Origin: an uncultured Bacteroidales bacterium
Lineage (GTDB): Bacteria; Bacteroidota; Bacteroidia; Bacteroidales; Bacteroidaceae
Assembly (NCBI GenBank): GCA_902785075.1
Contig: CACZXN010000027.1
Span: 1-33,701, forward strand
Length of the DNA: 33,701 nt
Direction of reading: 5' to 3'
The notes under the pieces were generated by a model. It searched no databases. It saw only the letters and a list, made by a program, of their open reading frames with translations, and was not told where the DNA came from. The position numbers and the translations under genes are program-made. Shown in pieces: positions 1 through 8,030 of this stretch; position 1 is the first letter of the stretch; each line of letters begins with the position of its first letter.

Positions 1-328
1 CGTTGTTGAGGTAATACTCATAGTGTTGCTTCATGGAACATCCACCCTTGTAGAGCACGTAAACAGCTACGGTACTGAGTTTCGCTGAGCGTAGCAGGTT
101 AGGTAATGCTGTACAAGCATCGATGGAGAACGAGTTGCCGATGAAGAGCACATCAAGCTTATAGGGCAGATATGGTAGCGATGGATTACAAAAATAGCCT
201 TGTTCGTCACCAATCGTCTGTGCCTGCAGAAAGCCGCCTATTCTCCCAAATGGGAGCAACAGGAAAGCGAGCAGCAAAAGTCCACCCTTGATTCCCAAAT
301 TCCTATATCGTCTGAACACCATAATCAT
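1..328 (-). CDS. DUF4886-like SGNH-type protein (N-terminal part)
   Basis: This is the N-terminal part of a gene that runs off the left edge of the window; about 109 codons are visible. Reading from the ATG at 328 (a second in-frame ATG lies at 322), it has a basic start and a hydrophobic stretch (GGLLLLAFLLLPFG) consistent with a signal peptide. This is followed by LDVLFIGNSFSIDACTALP. The 'hIGNSFSxDA' block is the signature of DUF4886 proteins, which resemble SGNH/GDSL hydrolases; the Ser of GNSFS would be the nucleophile. The gene starts 17 bp after the stop of the lipoprotein gene upstream of it, so the two are probably co-transcribed. Substrate is unknown. The family call rests on one short motif and the catalytic His cannot be seen. 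Confidence 0.6.
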   Translation of the reverse strand, partial: MIMVFRRYRNLGIKGGLLLLAFLLLPFGRIGGFLQAQTIGDEQGYFCNPSLPYLPYKLDVLFIGNSFSIDACTALPNLLRSAKLSTVAVYVLYKGGCSMKQHYEYYLNN

Positions 329-345
329 CTACTATTAACACAACA

Positions 346-1173
346 TTATAAACTAACTCTTGCATTCTTGCCCTGATTGACCTCTTTTTGCTTGTATTTT
401 CCCTTGAGAGCTACATTCCCTTTGAGAGCAGTGAGGTTGAGCTGATTGGCATCGAATGCTGCAACACAATTGCTTTGCTCCATAATCATCACATCAGCAA
501 TGTTAGCTTTTCCGCTTACTGACACATCCCCTGTATAGTCGTTCTGCACCAACAACTTCTCAGCAATATCGACATCAGCCGTAGTGCTTCCTGCTCCAGA
601 AAGCAGCATGCTACAATCATGATCTGCACGAATATGATGGAAGACTGCATTCCCATCGCCCGAACTCTCATACTTGAACGTACCCGAGGTCATCACGGTA
701 TCCAACTCGATAGAACCTGTTCCCAAACACCCAACATGCATATCAGTATTGTGGATGGCTCCAATCGACTTGAAATTGCCTGTTCCACAAGTAGCGAGCA
801 ACTGAAGACTTGGGCATGAAACGTAAAGGGTGACTGCATTGTCGCTTGAAAATTGGTTGATTCCGATTGCATCTTCCCTATCAATGCTGAGAGTCAACAC
901 ATTACAGTCAACATCTACATGAATGGCACTCAAGATATTTTCAGGCGCTTCGGCTTCGATGCTATAATCGCCCTCTGTAAAAACAACATTAGGGCTTCCG
1001 ATACAGGTAATCTGATAGAAAGTTCCAGAAAAGCTAAGAGGTTTTCGTACTTTTTGGGCGGGTTGAACAGGTGCCGACACTTCATCGCTTTTCGAGGATT
1101 CGTTTTTCGGTCCTCCCGAATTGCAACTAATTAGTAACAGAACACCTAAAATTGTCAAAAAAACTTTGTTCAT
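346..1173 (-). CDS. Lipoprotein with DUF2807-type (head GIN) beta-helix domain
   Basis: I chose the ATG at 1173 because it puts a lipoprotein signal at the start: MNKVFLTILG, then VLLLISC with Cys17 as the lipidated residue. An in-frame ATG at 1200 would add nine residues with no benefit. After a Ser/Pro-rich linker (about 18-45) come repeated short beta segments from about residue 48 to 265, beginning SGTFYQITCIGSPNVVF. This matches the DUF2807 'putative auto-transporter adhesin head GIN domain' pattern seen in many Bacteroidetes surface lipoproteins. The length (275 aa) is usual for such proteins. Function is unknown, perhaps envelope or adhesion related. A -7 box (minus strand TAATTTTG, 1220-1227) lies just upstream and is back to back with the slyD promoter. 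Confidence 0.65.
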   Translation of the reverse strand: MNKVFLTILGVLLLISCNSGGPKNESSKSDEVSAPVQPAQKVRKPLSFSGTFYQITCIGSPNVVFTEGDYSIEAEAPENILSAIHVDVDCNVLTLSIDREDAIGINQFSSDNAVTLYVSCPSLQLLATCGTGNFKSIGAIHNTDMHVGCLGTGSIELDTVMTSGTFKYESSGDGNAVFHHIRADHDCSMLLSGAGSTTADVDIAEKLLVQNDYTGDVSVSGKANIADVMIMEQSNCVAAFDANQLNLTALKGNVALKGKYKQKEVNQGKNARVSL

Positions 1174-1219
1174 GGCGGTTTTATAATCTCTTTTGTCCAT
1201 TTAGTCAATAATTTCACTG

Positions 1220-1257
1220 CAAAATTAATGATTCTTCCCTAATTATTCGTATATTTG
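1220..1257. promoter_or_regulatory. Divergent -7 boxes for the lipoprotein gene and slyD operon
   Basis: Two TAnnTTTG boxes, the primary sigma -7 element of Bacteroidetes, face away from each other. TAATTTTG on the minus strand (1220-1227) serves the lipoprotein gene, and TATATTTG on the plus strand (1250-1257) serves slyD. No good TTTG -33 element is visible for either. Confidence 0.6.
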
Positions 1258-1297
1258 CAAATTAAAATGAAGATTTTAACGATAATTAAACGAAAAT

Positions 1298-1906
1298 ATG
1301 GCAATAAAGAACAACTATATCGCGGTTGCTTACCAATTGTACGTGAAAGAAAGTGAGAACGAGAAAGAGGAATTGGTAGAAGAATGCTCAAGCGAACATC
1401 CTTTCATGTTCATTAGCAAACTCCGCGCTGTACTCGAACCGTTCGAAGAAGCTCTTGAACCCTTGAAGGAAGGCGACAAGTTCGATTTCGTCATCCCATG
1501 CGAGAAAGCCTATGGCGAATTTGACGAACAGTTGATGTTCGACGTTCCGAAAGCAAACTTCATGCGTAACGGGAAGTTTGACTCAACTCACATCTACGAA
1601 GGCAACATCATCCCCCTCCAAGGAGAGGACGGTAGCCGATTCAATGGTGTGGTCATCGAGGTAAAGGATGATGCTGTAACCATCGACCTAAACCACCCAC
1701 GTGCTGGTCAGGACTTACATTTCATCGGAACGATAGTAACCCACCGTGAAGCCACGAATGAGGAAGTGACACAGATGATTAATGCCCTCAGCGGTGGAGG
1801 TTGCTGCGGAGGCGGTTGTGGTGATTGTGGAGGAGGTTGTGGCAGCGGTGAAGGAGGCGGTTGCTGCGGAGAAGAAGGAGGCTGCGGAAGTTGCTGTAAT
1901 AGCTAA
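1298..1906 (+). CDS. slyD: FKBP-type peptidyl-prolyl isomerase, SlyD-like, with Gly/Cys tail
   Basis: A 202-residue cytosolic prolyl isomerase/chaperone of the SlyD branch. Residues 1-70 hold the FKBP half-domain (VAYQLYVKE near the start, then FEEALEPLKEGDKFDFVIPCEKAYGEF). Residues about 75-120 are the chaperone 'insert-in-flap', and FIGTIVTHREAT returns to the FKBP fold. The tail from about residue 166 is almost only Gly and Cys with ten cysteines (GGGCCGGGCGDCGGGC and similar). This is a metal-binding tail like the one through which E. coli SlyD binds nickel, but here it lacks histidines. It is the first gene of a plus-strand operon; aroC follows after 23 bp. Confidence 0.9.
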   Translation: MAIKNNYIAVAYQLYVKESENEKEELVEECSSEHPFMFISKLRAVLEPFEEALEPLKEGDKFDFVIPCEKAYGEFDEQLMFDVPKANFMRNGKFDSTHIYEGNIIPLQGEDGSRFNGVVIEVKDDAVTIDLNHPRAGQDLHFIGTIVTHREATNEEVTQMINALSGGGCCGGGCGDCGGGCGSGEGGGCCGEEGGCGSCCNS

Positions 1907-1929
1907 TAGTCACATAATTAATAAAATTG

Positions 1930-2952
1930 GTGAATACATTCGGAAACATATTCAGATTGACGACTTTCGGTGAGAGTCATGGTGAGGCATTAGGAGGAGT
2001 AATCGACGGAATGCCTTCTGGTATTATTGTCGATATGGAGTTCATACAATCCGAACTCGATCGTCGTCGTCCAGGACAAGGCTTGCTGACGACTGCTCGC
2101 AATGAAGCCGATAAGGTAGAGATTCTATCAGGTGTGTTCGAGGGAAAGACAACAGGCTGTCCCATCGGATTTATCGTACGGAATGCAGACCACCATTCAG
2201 CAGACTATACGAACATCAAAGACTTGTATCGCCCATCGCATGCCGACTATACCTACCAAATGAAGTATGGCATTCGTGACTATCGTGGAGGCGGACGTAC
2301 CTCAGCACGCGAAACCCTCTGCAGGGTTGTAGGTGGAGCGTTTGCAAAACTTGCTCTGCGTCAGCTGAACATCGTAATCGAAGCCGATATCCTGCAAGTA
2401 GGTAATCAGAAACTGCATGGAACGCAAGCAGAACGTCAGTCACAACTCGAGGATGTGGTAAAAGCCGTTCGAGAAGAGAACGATAGCATAGGAGGTATCA
2501 TCGGATGCACCATCAAGAACTGCCCTGTAGGATTGGGCGAACCCGTATTTGGCAAACTCAATGCAGCACTCGGATCAGCGATGCTGTCCATCAATGCCGT
2601 AAAAGGTTTCGACATCGGAGATGGATTTGAGGGAGTAGGTCTGAAGGGGTCGCAGATGAATGATGAGTTCTACAACGACAATGGTAACATCCGAACGCGT
2701 ACCAACCACAGTGGAGGCATTCAAGGAGGTATCAGCAATGGTGAGGACATCAATTGCCGTGTGTTGTTCAAACCCGTCCCTACCATTCTACGCGAACAGC
2801 ATACTGTCAACACATCAGGTAAGGAAGTTGCCTTTACCGCCAAAGGCCGACACGATCCGTGTGTGCTGACTCGTGCTGTCCCCGTAGTGGAAGCAATGGC
2901 TGCAATGACCATCCTCGATTACCAACTCCTGAAACAATCCAATAAATTGTAA
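1930..2952 (+). CDS. aroC: Chorismate synthase
   Basis: Converts 5-enolpyruvylshikimate-3-phosphate to chorismate, the last step of the shikimate pathway, using reduced FMN. The start is GTG at 1930, giving [18 protein letters not shown], which matches the family N-terminus exactly. The TTG just before it would add one residue, and no ATG is available. Conserved features: GESHG (His17), RPSHAD (His104) and the flavin/substrate loop [12 protein letters not shown] (118-129). The 340-residue length is close to typical. A non-ATG start in a leaderless-looking context may limit expression. It lies between slyD and ssb (47 bp gap). Confidence 0.95.
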   Translation: MNTFGNIFRLTTFGESHGEALGGVIDGMPSGIIVDMEFIQSELDRRRPGQGLLTTARNEADKVEILSGVFEGKTTGCPIGFIVRNADHHSADYTNIKDLYRPSHADYTYQMKYGIRDYRGGGRTSARETLCRVVGGAFAKLALRQLNIVIEADILQVGNQKLHGTQAERQSQLEDVVKAVREENDSIGGIIGCTIKNCPVGLGEPVFGKLNAALGSAMLSINAVKGFDIGDGFEGVGLKGSQMNDEFYNDNGNIRTRTNHSGGIQGGISNGEDINCRVLFKPVPTILREQHTVNTSGKEVAFTAKGRHDPCVLTRAVPVVEAMAAMTILDYQLLKQSNKL

Positions 2953-2999
2953 GCAAAAAGTCAATTAATTAAGAAATCGATAAATCGTAAATAAACAAG

Positions 3000-3434
3000 A
3001 TGTCTTTAAACAAAGTAATGTTGATTGGCAATGTTGGTCAGGAACCAACTGTCAGATATCTCGACACAGGTGTATGTGTGGCATCCGTCCGATTAGCAAC
3101 AACCGATCGTGGATATACCATGCGTGATGGAACCCAAGTGCCAGAACGTGCAGAATGGCATAGTTTAATCTTCTGGGACAAACTGGCAGAAACCGTAGAG
3201 AAATATGTTCACAAAGGTGACAAGTTGTATGTTGAGGGTAAGATTCAAACTCGCTCTTATACCGACAAACAAGGAATCAGCCGTCAGGTTATCGAAATCA
3301 TGGTGAACAACATGGAGATGCTTACTCCGAAAGCGGCTGCTCCAGCAAGTCCGGCTACCACACCGAATGTTCAACCATCTGCAACCCCACAACCCACTAT
3401 GGGAGTGTCGGAAAGCGATGAACCTCCATTCTGA
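3000..3434 (+). CDS. ssb: Single-stranded DNA-binding protein
   Basis: A 144-residue SSB. Residues 1-105 form the OB fold, starting MSLNKVMLIGNVGQEPTVRY with the usual internal motifs WHSLIFWDKLAE and KGDKLYVEGKIQTRSY. A Pro/Ala/Thr-rich flexible linker (about 112-135) leads to the acidic C-terminal tip SESDEPPF. That tip is equivalent to the DDDIPF tail that recruits repair and replication proteins. The stop codon overlaps the next start by one base (TGATG), indicating translational coupling with the phosphopantetheinyl transferase gene. Confidence 0.95.
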   Translation: MSLNKVMLIGNVGQEPTVRYLDTGVCVASVRLATTDRGYTMRDGTQVPERAEWHSLIFWDKLAETVEKYVHKGDKLYVEGKIQTRSYTDKQGISRQVIEIMVNNMEMLTPKAAAPASPATTPNVQPSATPQPTMGVSESDEPPF

Positions 3435-4102
3435 TGCTTTACTACGACAAACATATTGACGGCATTCGTGTGGCTGTATGGCACGTTACTGAGGATTATG
3501 AAGAGTTGCTCAGCCTGTTGCCCGATGCCGATTCAGTAAGCAAGGAGGCAGAGCATCAGTTCAGTTCGGAGTTCCGTAGGGTGGAATGGACAGCAGTTCG
3601 TGTGTTACTCTACACCATGCTCGACCGTCAGGTACATATCAGCTATAACGAGCAGGGCGCCCCCCTACTCCCTGACTACGAAGGTCTGCATATCAGCATC
3701 TCGCACACAAAGGGGTATGTAGCGATAGCTCTCTCTGAGAGTGTACTTGTTGGTATCGACGTAGAACAGATTGAACGTTTAGAAGACAACAAAAATATCT
3801 TCGACGACAAAGAAAAGGTACCTCGTGTGGAGAAAGTCAGAACCCGATTCATGCGCGATGATGAATATGCCGAAACAACCATCGGCCTACTGCTACATTG
3901 GTCGGCAAAAGAGACCCTCTTCAAGGTATTAGGTCGCGAAGGCGTGAACTTCATTGAAGAAATGCAAGTCGGCCCGTTCGATGAGAACCAGTACGAAGGC
4001 GAATTCAACATCGAAGATTTGAAAGAAGACGACACCTATATTATATATTATAAGGTGTTCGATGATTTCGTGTTAACATATACAAAAAGAAAAGATGAAT
4101 AA
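3434..4102 (+). CDS. 4'-phosphopantetheinyl transferase superfamily protein
   Basis: Probably transfers the phosphopantetheine arm of CoA to a carrier protein. The two diagnostic motifs of the Sfp/AcpT superfamily are present: VGIDVEQIE (106-114), whose Asp and Glu bind Mg2+, and WSAKETLFK (156-164), whose Lys and Glu are catalytic. An upstream ISHT (His91) matches the CoA-contacting His. At 222 residues it is the single-chain Sfp-like size rather than the ~120-residue AcpS type. It overlaps ssb by 1 bp and kdsA by 8 bp. I do not assign a symbol because the carrier protein it serves is unknown; it may be the general holo-ACP synthase. Confidence 0.88.
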   Translation: MLYYDKHIDGIRVAVWHVTEDYEELLSLLPDADSVSKEAEHQFSSEFRRVEWTAVRVLLYTMLDRQVHISYNEQGAPLLPDYEGLHISISHTKGYVAIALSESVLVGIDVEQIERLEDNKNIFDDKEKVPRVEKVRTRFMRDDEYAETTIGLLLHWSAKETLFKVLGREGVNFIEEMQVGPFDENQYEGEFNIEDLKEDDTYIIYYKVFDDFVLTYTKRKDE

Positions 4103-4856
4103 ACAGATAACACTCATTGCAGGTCCTTGTGTGATTGAATCGATGGATGTGCTCAACGAAGTAGCTGCCGAATTGGTGCGGCTGAATCAGGCATATGGGC
4201 TCAACATCATCTTCAAGGCTTCGTACGACAAGGCCAACCGCACATCACTCCATTCGTATCGAGGTCCAGGAATGGAGAAAGGCCTGCAAATGCTTGCAGA
4301 CGTCAAATCGACCTTTGGGCTGAATATCCTTACCGACATCCACGAAAGTTGGCAGGCACAACCTGTCAGCGAGGTGGTCGATGTGTTGCAGATACCTGCG
4401 TTCCTCTGCCGCCAAACCGACCTATTGGTCGCTGCTGCCCAAACCGGCAAGACGGTCAACATCAAGAAGGCGCAGTTCCTAAGCGGAGTCGATATGCAAT
4501 ATCCTGTGCAGAAAGTTCGTGAGAGCGGAAACGACTCAGTGTGGCTTACCGAACGAGGCAACATCTACGGCTACAACAACATAGCTGTTGATTTCCGCAA
4601 CATAGCAGATATGAAACAATTTACTGATACAGTCATCATGGATTGCACCCATTCCGTGCAGCGCCCAGGTTCGATGGGAGGAAAAACGGGCGGCGATCGA
4701 GAGTTCGTTCCTGCGATGGCATTAGCTGCTAAGGCCTTTGGAGCTACAGGATTCTTCTTCGAGACTCATCCCAATCCCGAACAAGCACTAAGCGACGGAC
4801 CTAACATGATTTATTTGAAAGACTTGGAATCAGTGGTGAAATCTTTGATTGATTAA
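4095..4856 (+). CDS. kdsA: 3-deoxy-8-phosphooctulonate synthase (Kdo-8-P synthase), metal-dependent class
   Basis: Condenses phosphoenolpyruvate with arabinose-5-phosphate to make Kdo-8-phosphate for the lipopolysaccharide core. It is a 253-residue TIM barrel starting MNKQITLIAGPCVIES. The metal-binding set of class II enzymes is visible: Cys12 (GPC), His186 (DCTHSVQRPG), Glu223 (FFETHP) and Asp234 (LSDGPN). Each is one higher than the Aquifex numbering I recall (11/185/222/233). Metal-independent enzymes such as that of E. coli carry Asn in place of the Cys. KANRTS (46-51) is the PEP/A5P-binding block. The gene for the enzyme that makes its substrate follows immediately. Confidence 0.95.
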   Translation: MNKQITLIAGPCVIESMDVLNEVAAELVRLNQAYGLNIIFKASYDKANRTSLHSYRGPGMEKGLQMLADVKSTFGLNILTDIHESWQAQPVSEVVDVLQIPAFLCRQTDLLVAAAQTGKTVNIKKAQFLSGVDMQYPVQKVRESGNDSVWLTERGNIYGYNNIAVDFRNIADMKQFTDTVIMDCTHSVQRPGSMGGKTGGDREFVPAMALAAKAFGATGFFFETHPNPEQALSDGPNMIYLKDLESVVKSLID

Positions 4857-4857
4857 T

Positions 4858-5805
4858 ATGGAAATAAGAGACATAGCAGCTCGCTGTCTGAGAGACGAAT
4901 CAGAGGCTCTTTTGGGTTTGATTCCCTTGCTCAACGGCAATTTCGATGGAGCTGTCAACCTTTTGTATAATTGTAAGGGACACGTAGTTGTGTCAGGTGT
5001 GGGTAAGTCTGGCCATATCGCTGCAAAAATAGCAGCCACATTAGCCAGCACTGGTACCCCAGCATTTTATATCAACCCCCTCGATGCCCTTCATGGTGAT
5101 CTGGGAATGATTACTGAAAACGATGTGGCGTTGTTGATATCTAACTCAGGCAACTCCGATGAAATCTTGCGTATGGCAGCCTTTCTCGAAGAACGCCAAC
5201 TGCCGATTGTTGCAATGACAGGTAATCCCGAATCACTTCTGGCTCATACGGCCACCCATAACATCAACGTGTGTGTCGAGAAGGAAGCCTGCCCCCTCAA
5301 CTTGGCTCCGACATCATCAACTACGGCCGCTATGGCGATGGGCGACGCACTTGCCTGCGTACTCATCGAGTTGCGCCATTTCAAGGCCCAAGACTTCGCA
5401 GTATTCCATCCTGGTGGTCTGTTAGGACGAAAACTGGTAACCAAGGTGAAGGACGTGATGTACACGGAACATCTGCCAATTATCCCCCCCGAGATGAAAC
5501 TTATCGATGCTCTCATCTCCATCAGCAACGGTCACTTAGGGCTCGGAGTGGTGATGCGTGAAGAAAGGATTCTGGGCATCATCACCGATGGAGACATCCG
5601 TCGTGCAGTAGAAGGTTCGAAAGAGAATGTCCTCGATATCTCTGTTTCGCAAGCGATGACAAAGACACCTAAGACCATTGGACCTGATGCCAAACTGACA
5701 CAGATCCAGTACATGTTCCACAAGTACAAGATTCATTCTCTATTGGTAGTAGACAAGGACAATCACCTCCTCGGCATTGTCGACTACTTCGCAATCATGA
5801 ACTAA
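4858..5805 (+). CDS. kdsD: Arabinose-5-phosphate isomerase (SIS + two CBS domains)
   Basis: Interconverts ribulose-5-phosphate and arabinose-5-phosphate, the substrate of KdsA, so the pair makes Kdo-8-P. The ATG at 4858 is chosen: it lies one base after the kdsA stop and gives MEIRDIAARC, whereas an upstream TTG would overlap kdsA. The SIS domain spans about 30-190 (VVSGVGKSGHIAAKIAATL, SNSGNSDE, FHPGGLLG), followed by CBS domains at about 196-255 and 262-315. The 315-residue length is normal for the KdsD/KpsF/GutQ family. It is the last gene of the operon and has a strong terminator 3 bp after its stop. Confidence 0.95.
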   Translation: MEIRDIAARCLRDESEALLGLIPLLNGNFDGAVNLLYNCKGHVVVSGVGKSGHIAAKIAATLASTGTPAFYINPLDALHGDLGMITENDVALLISNSGNSDEILRMAAFLEERQLPIVAMTGNPESLLAHTATHNINVCVEKEACPLNLAPTSSTTAAMAMGDALACVLIELRHFKAQDFAVFHPGGLLGRKLVTKVKDVMYTEHLPIIPPEMKLIDALISISNGHLGLGVVMREERILGIITDGDIRRAVEGSKENVLDISVSQAMTKTPKTIGPDAKLTQIQYMFHKYKIHSLLVVDKDNHLLGIVDYFAIMN

Positions 5806-5807
5806 CA

Positions 5808-5840
5808 GCAAAAGCTCCCGATTGGGAGCTTTTGCGATTA
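5808..5840 (+). terminator. Rho-independent terminator of the slyD-kdsD operon
   Basis: A perfect 12-bp stem: GCAAAAGCTCCC at 5808-5819, GATT loop, GGGAGCTTTTGC at 5824-5835. A short T-rich tail follows. The stem has A-tracts on one side, so it may also act on the convergent minus-strand gene. Confidence 0.85.
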
Positions 5841-5855
5841 TTTTGGGGGCTAAAG

Positions 5856-5909
5856 GACCTATGAGGCTTATGAGACCCATAAGACTTATGTGGCCCATAA
5901 GACCCATGA
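5856..5909. repeat. Six-copy 9-bp tandem repeat
   Basis: Six adjacent 9-mers: GACCTATGA, GGCTTATGA, GACCCATAA, GACTTATGT, GGCCCATAA, GACCCATGA. Neighbouring units pair into hyphenated dyads such as CTTATG-AGACC-CATAAG (5867-5883) and CTTATG-TGGCC-CATAAG (5885-5901). It lies between the kdsD terminator and the stop of the convergent gene. Confidence 0.8.
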
Positions 5910-5914
5910 TTCTA

Positions 5915-6703
5915 TTACATCACTTGTTCTGTACTGTAAGCCTTGTTGATGATGCTCACCGCATTGAGCGTGCGAGGGAAACCAATCCAAGGCAGAATGA
6001 CAGTTGCTACAGCAATCATCTCGTCCTTCGTAATATTATGGTTCTTACACCCACGCGCATGAACCAACAGACGGTCATCGCATCCACCCATCGCAGCAAT
6101 CAAGCAGAAGCAAATCAGTTCGCGATGCTGTGTATCAATTCCATTACGCGAATAGAATCGACCGAAACAATACTCAGCCATAAACTTGCCGATATGCTCC
6201 TGACCCTTAGGTGCCGATTCAATCATCATCTTACCCGTACCAGGACCGAAAGTCTCGTCCAACAACTCCAATCCACGCTCGTAGGCCTCCTCATCCGAGT
6301 CAACGGTGCTCTGAGGATCGAGTGGTAAACGAATACCATTATTCTCAAAGATATCGTTCATCAGCAACGTATAATCCACCAATAGCGCTGCACCCACATA
6401 AGGATATGCCATATATACAATCTCGCGAATCTCACGAGGCTTCACACCAAGATTCAGACACGCATCAACAAACAACTTGAATTCATTGATGGCATTACAG
6501 CCGATTGTAGCAGCGAGGATACACATCACACGCGTCTTCTCAAGCACAAACCCCTCAGACTGCTGCAAGGTTTTGTCGAATGCAAAGTTATCAACAATTT
6601 CAGTTAACTCAGGGTCAGTACGCAGACTATTTATCTGTACTCTTGACGAAAACAAACGGCGAATCTCATCATGAGCACGCTTCGTGATTTTTACTTCTTT
6701 CAT
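5915..6703 (-). CDS. Carboxymuconolactone decarboxylase (CMD/AhpD-like) family protein, two domains
   Basis: The start at 6703 (MKEVKITKRAHDEI) is preferred over an in-frame ATG at 6760, because the -7 box TACTTTTG lies between them at 6728-6735. The protein (262 aa) is helical with two CMD-like repeats. The first contains EKTRVMCILAATIGCNAINEF, and the second (C-terminal half) FGRFYSRNGIDTQHRELICF and AAMGGCDDRLLVHARGC. Canonical CMD/AhpD enzymes use a CxxC pair near a His; here single Cys residues follow Ile/Gly (TIGC, MGGC), so disulfide reductase activity is doubtful. The real reaction is unknown. It is monocistronic and convergent with kdsD. Confidence 0.8.
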   Translation of the reverse strand: MKEVKITKRAHDEIRRLFSSRVQINSLRTDPELTEIVDNFAFDKTLQQSEGFVLEKTRVMCILAATIGCNAINEFKLFVDACLNLGVKPREIREIVYMAYPYVGAALLVDYTLLMNDIFENNGIRLPLDPQSTVDSDEEAYERGLELLDETFGPGTGKMMIESAPKGQEHIGKFMAEYCFGRFYSRNGIDTQHRELICFCLIAAMGGCDDRLLVHARGCKNHNITKDEMIAVATVILPWIGFPRTLNAVSIINKAYSTEQVM

Positions 6704-6727
6704 TGTGTGATAAGTTTTAGTTACTTG

Positions 6728-6735
6728 CAAAAGTA
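6728..6735 (-). promoter_or_regulatory. -7 box for the CMD-family gene
   Basis: Minus strand TACTTTTG, matching TAnnTTTG, 25 bp upstream of the chosen start codon. Confidence 0.65.
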
Positions 6736-6870
6736 CGAAATAAAATCTACATGACCACAATTTTTCTGTCTTTTTCTCAATAAAAACCTATTCTCTTGTC
6801 ACTATACCCCCTATTTTTCATGATTTCCGCTACAATAAACTACACAAAAACATGTTAAAGGTAATAATTA

Positions 6871-6951
6871 TTCCCATACTGGGAACAAAATATTCCCATA
6901 CTGGGAACAAAATATTCCCACACTGGGAATAAAACATTCCCATACTGGGAA
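6871..6951. repeat. Four phased palindromes, 22-bp period
   Basis: Four copies of a 15-bp dyad, TTCCCA-TAC-TGGGAA, begin at 6871, 6893, 6915 and 6937, exactly 22 bp apart. Copy 3 has CAC in the centre. Spacers are A/T-rich 7-mers. The array lies after the stop of the oxidoreductase gene and before the promoter of the next minus-strand gene. It has no T-tract typical of a terminator. Confidence 0.9.
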
Positions 6952-6992
6952 TCTTTAGTTAGGTTTAGGACTGTTACAGCCAAAGGTTAGCG

Positions 6993-8030
6993 TTACGTTT
7001 TATACGCTCGTAATTCTTCAACAGTCTCATATACTGTTTTAGCGGAATCTAAATCTGTGATACTATAGTTATGGTTTCCCTCAACTGCATCTACGAAGGT
7101 TTGCAACTCGCCGAAGTATCCATGTGAATAGATTTGGTTGTTAGGGAGTACTGGAGTAAGGTTGTTGCAGGCGTAGAGCCGTTCAATGATCATGTTATAC
7201 TTGTGAACCTTCTCGATAGGAATGCCGAGAATGGTAGATGGTTTTGGCTCAAAGGTTAGTTCTTCCGTCTGTGAGAGGCAGTAGACACCTTTAGCCGTAC
7301 AGACTTTGAGAGTTTCTTTGGCTGAAGTCCAAGTGTAGGCTGTGGACAATTCGAGAGTGCCTACAATGTGGGGATGGCGGAGCATGAGAATGTAGGAGTT
7401 CTTGCCGATTTCTTGACAAGCAAGGATATCTGGTTTGCCAAAAAGATAGATGACAAGGTCGATGGGATGTATGAACAAATCAAGGATGGCATCACCCTCT
7501 GGGTATGCTCCAGTAAGATAATGGAGATCGTAATTAATAAGTCGCTCCTTTCCGATTCGCTTCCCAAGGATTTGTATGGCAGGAGCATAGCGTTTCTGTA
7601 AACCGACCATAACAATATGGGAACTCTGCAGTCGATGAAGCTTAATAAGAGCATCAAGTTCTGCAAGCGTCTGGCAGGGAGGCTTCTCTATGAACAATGA
7701 TTTACCGCTTTTCAAGACTTGCGAGGCGATGGAGAAATGAGTGGAAGGTGAAGCTGAAACAAATACACCTGTCACTTCGTCATCGTTCAATATCGTATCC
7801 AGTGAGGACGTTGCTTTTGTATGAGGGAACTTCCGTTCTATAAGCCGCGATTTCTTTTCCGATGTTACGCAGATGTACTTCAACGGCACACCAAGGTAAT
7901 GAAGTACAGGATAAAGATTGGTCAGCGAGTGCTGGCCCATGCCAACAAAGGCATATGAATATTGGTACGTTTGGGCGAGGAAATGCTCTGTTCGAATACG
8001 TTTGAATCGGTCTATCAGTTGTTGTATCAT
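6993..8030 (-). CDS. Gfo/Idh/MocA family oxidoreductase
   Basis: An NAD(P)-dependent oxidoreductase of the Gfo/Idh/MocA type (345 aa). I chose the ATG at 8030 because it overlaps the TGA of the radical SAM gene as ATGA, a classic coupled start; an upstream in-frame ATG at 8078 would overlap that gene by 52 bp. The N-terminal Rossmann fold has a slightly degenerate dinucleotide loop, AFVGMGQHS (27-35). The family EKP motif is IEKPPCQTLAEL (from about 114, Lys116), followed by the VGLQKRYAP strand. The C-terminal half is the usual beta-sheet substrate domain. Such enzymes act on sugars, inositols or amino-sugar derivatives; this substrate is unknown. It is translationally tied to a radical SAM protein, suggesting consecutive steps. 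Confidence 0.85.
   Translation of the reverse strand: MIQQLIDRFKRIRTEHFLAQTYQYSYAFVGMGQHSLTNLYPVLHYLGVPLKYICVTSEKKSRLIERKFPHTKATSSLDTILNDDEVTGVFVSASPSTHFSIASQVLKSGKSLFIEKPPCQTLAELDALIKLHRLQSSHIVMVGLQKRYAPAIQILGKRIGKERLINYDLHYLTGAYPEGDAILDLFIHPIDLVIYLFGKPDILACQEIGKNSYILMLRHPHIVGTLELSTAYTWTSAKETLKVCTAKGVYCLSQTEELTFEPKPSTILGIPIEKVHKYNMIIERLYACNNLTPVLPNNQIYSHGYFGELQTFVDAVEGNHNYSITDLDSAKTVYETVEELRAYKT

Noticed and set aside
5822-6328. Plus-strand open frame over the CMD-family gene
   Set aside because: It starts in the 9-bp repeat and runs antisense to a well-supported gene; the translation shows no domain features.
6871-6951. CRISPR-like array
   Set aside because: Repeats are 15 bp with 7-bp A/T spacers of similar sequence and no cas genes. 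This is a palindrome array, not repeat-spacer structure.
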